64,000 nucleotides of DNA, from contig NZ_AP024469.1 in the NCBI RefSeq assembly GCF_016865365.1, positions 3,998,501-4,062,500 of the forward strand. Direction: 5' to 3'. The first letter of the stretch is position 1. Every line of letters begins with the position of its first letter. The stretch comes from Geobacter sp. SVR. GTDB taxonomy: Bacteria > Desulfobacterota > Desulfuromonadia > Geobacterales > Pseudopelobacteraceae. This document shows, piece by piece, positions 61,251-64,000 of this stretch. A program made the position numbers and the translations under genes. Under the pieces are notes generated by a model. It worked only from the letters and a program-made list of their open reading frames with translations. It was not told the origin of the DNA and did not search any database.

Positions 61251-62423
61251 TTATCTGTCGATTTCGCCCAGAACGATGTCCAGGGTACCAATCACGGCCA
61301 CCAAGTCTGCAACCATGGCTCCGGTAGACATCTGCTCCAGCGCCTGAAGATTTACGAATGAAGGTGGACGGATTCTCAGGCGGTACGGTCTGTTGCCACC
61401 TTCGCTGACGATGTAGTAGCCGAGTTCGCCCTTGGGAGCCTCAATTCCCTGGTAGACCTCTCCTTCCGGCACCGGATACCCTTCAGAAGCGATCTTGAAG
61501 TGGTGGATCAGGCCTTCGATGCTGTTGTAGACATTTTCCTTGGGCGGATAGCACACGTGGGGGCAGTCAGCCAGCACGGGACCGGGCTTGAGACGGTCGA
61601 GGGCCTGCTGGATGATCTTGCAGGATTCGCGCATTTCAACCAGACGCACCTTGTAACGGTCAAAAGTGTCACAGTTCTGGCCAACCGGCACCTTGAACTG
61701 GTAGGTTTCGTAACCACTGTAGGAGTTGTCGCGGCGCATATCCCAGTCAACGCCGGAACCCCTCAGTGCGGGACCGGTAAGGCCGATATCAATTGCGTTC
61801 TCGGCGGAAATGACGCCATTACCCACGGTACGCTTCAGCCAGATGGGGTTGGTAGTCAGCAGGCCTTCGTAGGTATCGAGGTTCGCCGGCATTTCGTTGA
61901 CAAACGCGCGCACCTTGGCCTCGAATTCCGGCGGAACATCCATGGAAAGCCCACCGGCGCGGAAGAAGTTGGAGGTCATGCGAGCCCCGGAGATCAGCTC
62001 GTAGGTCTCCATGACAACTTCGCGCTCGCGGAAACAGTAGAGAAAGACCGTCATGGCGCCGATATCGAGGGCGTGGCAGGCCAGCCAGACCAGATGCGAC
62101 TTGAGACGTGTCATTTCGGCCATGATCACCCGGATTGTCTGAGCACGTTCGGGCACCTGGATATCAAGCAGTTTTTCCACTGCCAGAATGTATCCGAGGT
62201 TGTTGCTCATGGGTGCCAGGTAGTCCAGGCGGTCGGTCAGCGGCAGAACCTGATGATAGGTCCGGTTTTCCGACAGTTTTTCCACGCCACGGTGCAGGTA
62301 ACCGATATCAGGGGTTACCTTGGTGATCACCTCGCCATCCAGCTCGAGTACCAGCCTCAGAACCCCGTGGGTACTGGGATGCTGCGGGCCCATGTTCAAT
62401 GTCATTTTTTCCGTAGTAGCCAT
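61251..62423 (-). CDS. nuoD: NADH-quinone oxidoreductase subunit D
   Basis: A 390-aa subunit related to the large subunit of [NiFe]-hydrogenases, forming the quinone pocket with NuoB. GPQHPSTHGVLRL carries the His of the quinone-binding loop. HRGVEKLSENRTY and the closing DLVAVIGTLDIVLGEIDR are typical. It is separate from nuoC, unlike the fused form in E. coli. Confidence 0.97.
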   Translation of the reverse strand: MATTEKMTLNMGPQHPSTHGVLRLVLELDGEVITKVTPDIGYLHRGVEKLSENRTYHQVLPLTDRLDYLAPMSNNLGYILAVEKLLDIQVPERAQTIRVIMAEMTRLKSHLVWLACHALDIGAMTVFLYCFREREVVMETYELISGARMTSNFFRAGGLSMDVPPEFEAKVRAFVNEMPANLDTYEGLLTTNPIWLKRTVGNGVISAENAIDIGLTGPALRGSGVDWDMRRDNSYSGYETYQFKVPVGQNCDTFDRYKVRLVEMRESCKIIQQALDRLKPGPVLADCPHVCYPPKENVYNSIEGLIHHFKIASEGYPVPEGEVYQGIEAPKGELGYYIVSEGGNRPYRLRIRPPSFVNLQALEQMSTGAMVADLVAVIGTLDIVLGEIDR

Positions 62424-62471
62424 TATCGCCTCTTCTTAAGTTCGAAATCCAAAAACGGAATTATTTCAACG

Positions 62472-62960
62472 CTACGACAGGCGCCCTTTGTACGGCTCAC
62501 GGTCAGGCCCCTGGAGCGGATAATCCTTGCGCAGGGGGTATCCCTCCCAATCAGGCGTCATCAGGATGCGGGTCAGATTGGGATGATTTTCGAAGACGAT
62601 GCCGAACAGGTCAAAGACTTCGCGTTCGAGCCAGTTGGCAGTCCCCCAAACCTGGGTAGCGCTCTGGATGCGCCCGTCGGCCTCGGCCACCGGTGCCTTG
62701 ATGCGCAGCCGATCCTTGTTGGCTATGGAAAAGAGCTGGTAAACCAGCATAAAACGTTCATCCTTCTTTCCCAGGTAGTCAACCGCAGTCACGTCAGTGA
62801 GCATGTTGTACTGGAGAGACTGCTTGAGAAACGAGAGGATGGGCAGGATATCATCCTTCTTGACGGTGACAGTGACCTCGTCACGAAATTTTCTCACTTC
62901 GAGAATCGAGGAAGCGAACTGCTCCTTCAGCTTGATTACTGCGCGATTGTTTTCTGCCAT
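62472..62960 (-). CDS. nuoC: NADH-quinone oxidoreductase subunit C
   Basis: About 162 aa. The 30-kDa-subunit signature is present near the C-terminus: NWLEREVFDLFGIVFENHPNL, then RILMTPDWEGYPLRKDYPL. I start it at the ATG at 62960 (MAENNRAV) with AAAAGGG upstream; 12 more codons are open before it. It has no cluster and stabilises the peripheral arm. Confidence 0.95.
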   Translation of the reverse strand: MAENNRAVIKLKEQFASSILEVRKFRDEVTVTVKKDDILPILSFLKQSLQYNMLTDVTAVDYLGKKDERFMLVYQLFSIANKDRLRIKAPVAEADGRIQSATQVWGTANWLEREVFDLFGIVFENHPNLTRILMTPDWEGYPLRKDYPLQGPDREPYKGRLS

Positions 62961-63012
62961 GATTCCAACCCTTTTCTGGGATTTGATTTTATTCAACTAC
63001 CACATGGATCAA

Positions 63013-63525
63013 TCAGGCGGCGGAGGTGATCCTCTGCCCCAGACCGAGCGCGGATCCGAACGAGTTCTTCTCTTTCATGATCTTGTCCTGCAGCTTCATG
63101 ATGCCGAACAGCAGCGCCTCGGGACGTGGCGGACAACCCGGAATGTAAACATCGACCGGCAGCGCCTCGTCGATACCCTGAACAACGCTATAGGTGTCAA
63201 ACACACCACCGGAGCAGGCACAGGCCCCCATGGCGATCACCCACTTGGGCTCGGGCATCTGCTCGTACACGGTCTTGATTACCGGCAACATTTTCTTGGT
63301 AACCGTACCGGCAATGATGATGCAGTCGGCCTGACGCGGTGAGGCACGGAAAATGATACCGAAACGATCAAGGTCATGGGAGGATGCGCCGGTAGCCATC
63401 ATCTCGATGGCACAGCACGCCAGACCAAAGGTCATCGGCCAGATGGACGACTTCCTCGACCAGTTCACCAGCGCATCAAGCGACGTGGTTATGATATTCT
63501 CGCCGAGCGGATTCTCTACTCCCAT
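63013..63525 (-). CDS. nuoB: NADH-quinone oxidoreductase subunit B
   Basis: A 170-aa subunit that holds cluster N2, the last cluster before quinone. The tandem cysteines [12 protein letters not shown] (about 35-36) and the other two ligands in [11 protein letters not shown] and [11 protein letters not shown] are all present. It overlaps nuoA by 10 bases. Confidence 0.97.
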   Translation of the reverse strand: MGVENPLGENIITTSLDALVNWSRKSSIWPMTFGLACCAIEMMATGASSHDLDRFGIIFRASPRQADCIIIAGTVTKKMLPVIKTVYEQMPEPKWVIAMGACACSGGVFDTYSVVQGIDEALPVDVYIPGCPPRPEALLFGIMKLQDKIMKEKNSFGSALGLGQRITSAA

Positions 63526-63872
63526 TCCAGTGCTCCTTTTTTCCAGACATAAATATAACCGACAAAGAGAATGACAATAAAGAGACCCATCTCTACCAAG
63601 CCGAACACACCGAGCTTCTTGTAAAGAATCGCCCAGGGATAGAGAAACACAGCCTCAATGTCGAACAGAATGAAAAGCATCGCAATCAGGTAGAACTTGA
63701 TCGAGAAGCGCTCCCGCGCCGTTCCCACCGGCTCGCATCCGCACTCGTATGGAGCTTGCTTAATGGCAGAAAACTTCTTCGGTCCGATGATCGACGACAT
63801 GACCAACGAGACAAGCCCGAAAGATATCGCCACGATCACAAGCAGAAGTATGGGTAAATAGGCACCAAGCAT
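63516..63872 (-). CDS. nuoA: NADH-quinone oxidoreductase subunit A
   Basis: A 118-aa subunit with three helices. The loop [40 protein letters not shown] is the family hallmark; the Cys lies in the loop that closes the quinone chamber. It is the first gene of the operon and follows GGAGGAATTTTTC. Confidence 0.96.
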   Translation of the reverse strand: MLGAYLPILLLVIVAISFGLVSLVMSSIIGPKKFSAIKQAPYECGCEPVGTARERFSIKFYLIAMLFILFDIEAVFLYPWAILYKKLGVFGLVEMGLFIVILFVGYIYVWKKGALEWE

Positions 63873-63898
63873 GAAAAATTCCTCCTCACGGCGTTACG

Positions 63899-63911
63899 GT
63901 ATACTGTATAC
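63899..63911. promoter_or_regulatory. Palindrome GTATAC-T-GTATAC in the nuo leader
   Basis: A 13-base inverted repeat containing TGTATACA. It lies between about +6 and +18 from the predicted nuo transcription start and 27 bases before the nuoA start codon. TGTATACA-type palindromes are bound by several GntR-family repressors. A regulator is inferred, not shown. Confidence 0.5.
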
Positions 63912-63923
63912 AAAACAGTTGAG

Positions 63924-63952
63924 AAAATAGGGTAATCAGGGTTCTTTGTCAA
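63924..63952 (-). promoter_or_regulatory. Sigma-70 promoter of the nuo operon
   Basis: On the minus strand a perfect -35 TTGACA (63952-63947) and -10 TATTTT (63929-63924) are separated by exactly 17 bases. The predicted start of transcription is near 63917, with a leader of about 45 bases to nuoA. Confidence 0.85.
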
Positions 63953-64000
63953 GATTATTTTTCCGGCGGGAAACGTACTGATAAACAGGCGCTGACGGCT

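Overview
The window is a 64 kb chromosomal segment of an anaerobic respiring deltaproteobacterium, most likely a member of the Geobacteraceae/Desulfuromonadales. The evidence is the combination of an octaheme c-type nitrite reductase, an HdrABC plus Flox-type flavin oxidoreductase operon, a complete 14-gene nuo operon with a HydB/HndC-like NuoF, MglAB, a heme-synthesis radical SAM protein, a PEP-CTERM protein and dense PAS/GGDEF/histidine kinase signalling. This placement is inferred from gene content; I could not search a database. No rRNA, CRISPR array, intact prophage or transposase was seen.

Layout. 1-2.5 kb: the 5' part of a TPR-type exported protein, then the octaheme nitrite reductase. 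2.5-11.8 kb (mostly minus strand): CHASE2 adenylate cyclase, HAD phosphatase, HNH endonuclease, MutS2, a GGQ release-factor-like protein, an EAL/HDOD protein and a NUDIX hydrolase; then PlsC and RNase HI on plus. 11.8-16.3 kb: tRNA-Ser, MglAB, an AhbD-like radical SAM enzyme, tRNA-Phe, and a flavodoxin-fold reductase divergent from an ArsR regulator with a tandem operator between them. 16.4-24.5 kb: an eight-gene minus-strand operon (hdrC-B-A, floxD-C-B, an unknown 122-aa protein, floxA). Its seven spacers all hold imperfect inverted repeats of three sequence families. 24.7-28.7 kb: a two-component cluster. 29-30.5 kb: a sigma-54-type promoter, lipoprotein and L,D-transpeptidase, then tRNA-Arg. 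30.6-33.2 kb: decaying DNA, with a phage-type protein fragment, a PEP-CTERM gene and its broken tandem duplicate. 33.2-37.5 kb: MFS/HxlR pair and a GT2/GT39 pair. 37.8-48.7 kb: an NdvB deletion derivative, PAS kinase, REC-PAS-GGDEF-EAL protein, Tim44-like protein, TauE, lipoprotein, GT2 and DUF2288. 48.7-64 kb: nuoN to nuoA on minus, driven by a good sigma-70 promoter at the right edge.

Working together. Complex I and HdrABC-Flox both move electrons between NAD(P)H, ferredoxin or thiol carriers and quinone. The nitrite reductase is a periplasmic terminal reductase, and the heme-synthesis enzyme could supply it. The signalling block (cAMP, c-di-GMP, phosphorelay, MglAB) fits a motile, surface-associated organism. 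The features most worth follow-up are the hairpin-filled hdr-flox spacers, the NdvB derivative with two missing regions, the PEP-CTERM duplication with its sigma-54 control signals, and the operator-like palindrome just downstream of the nuo promoter.
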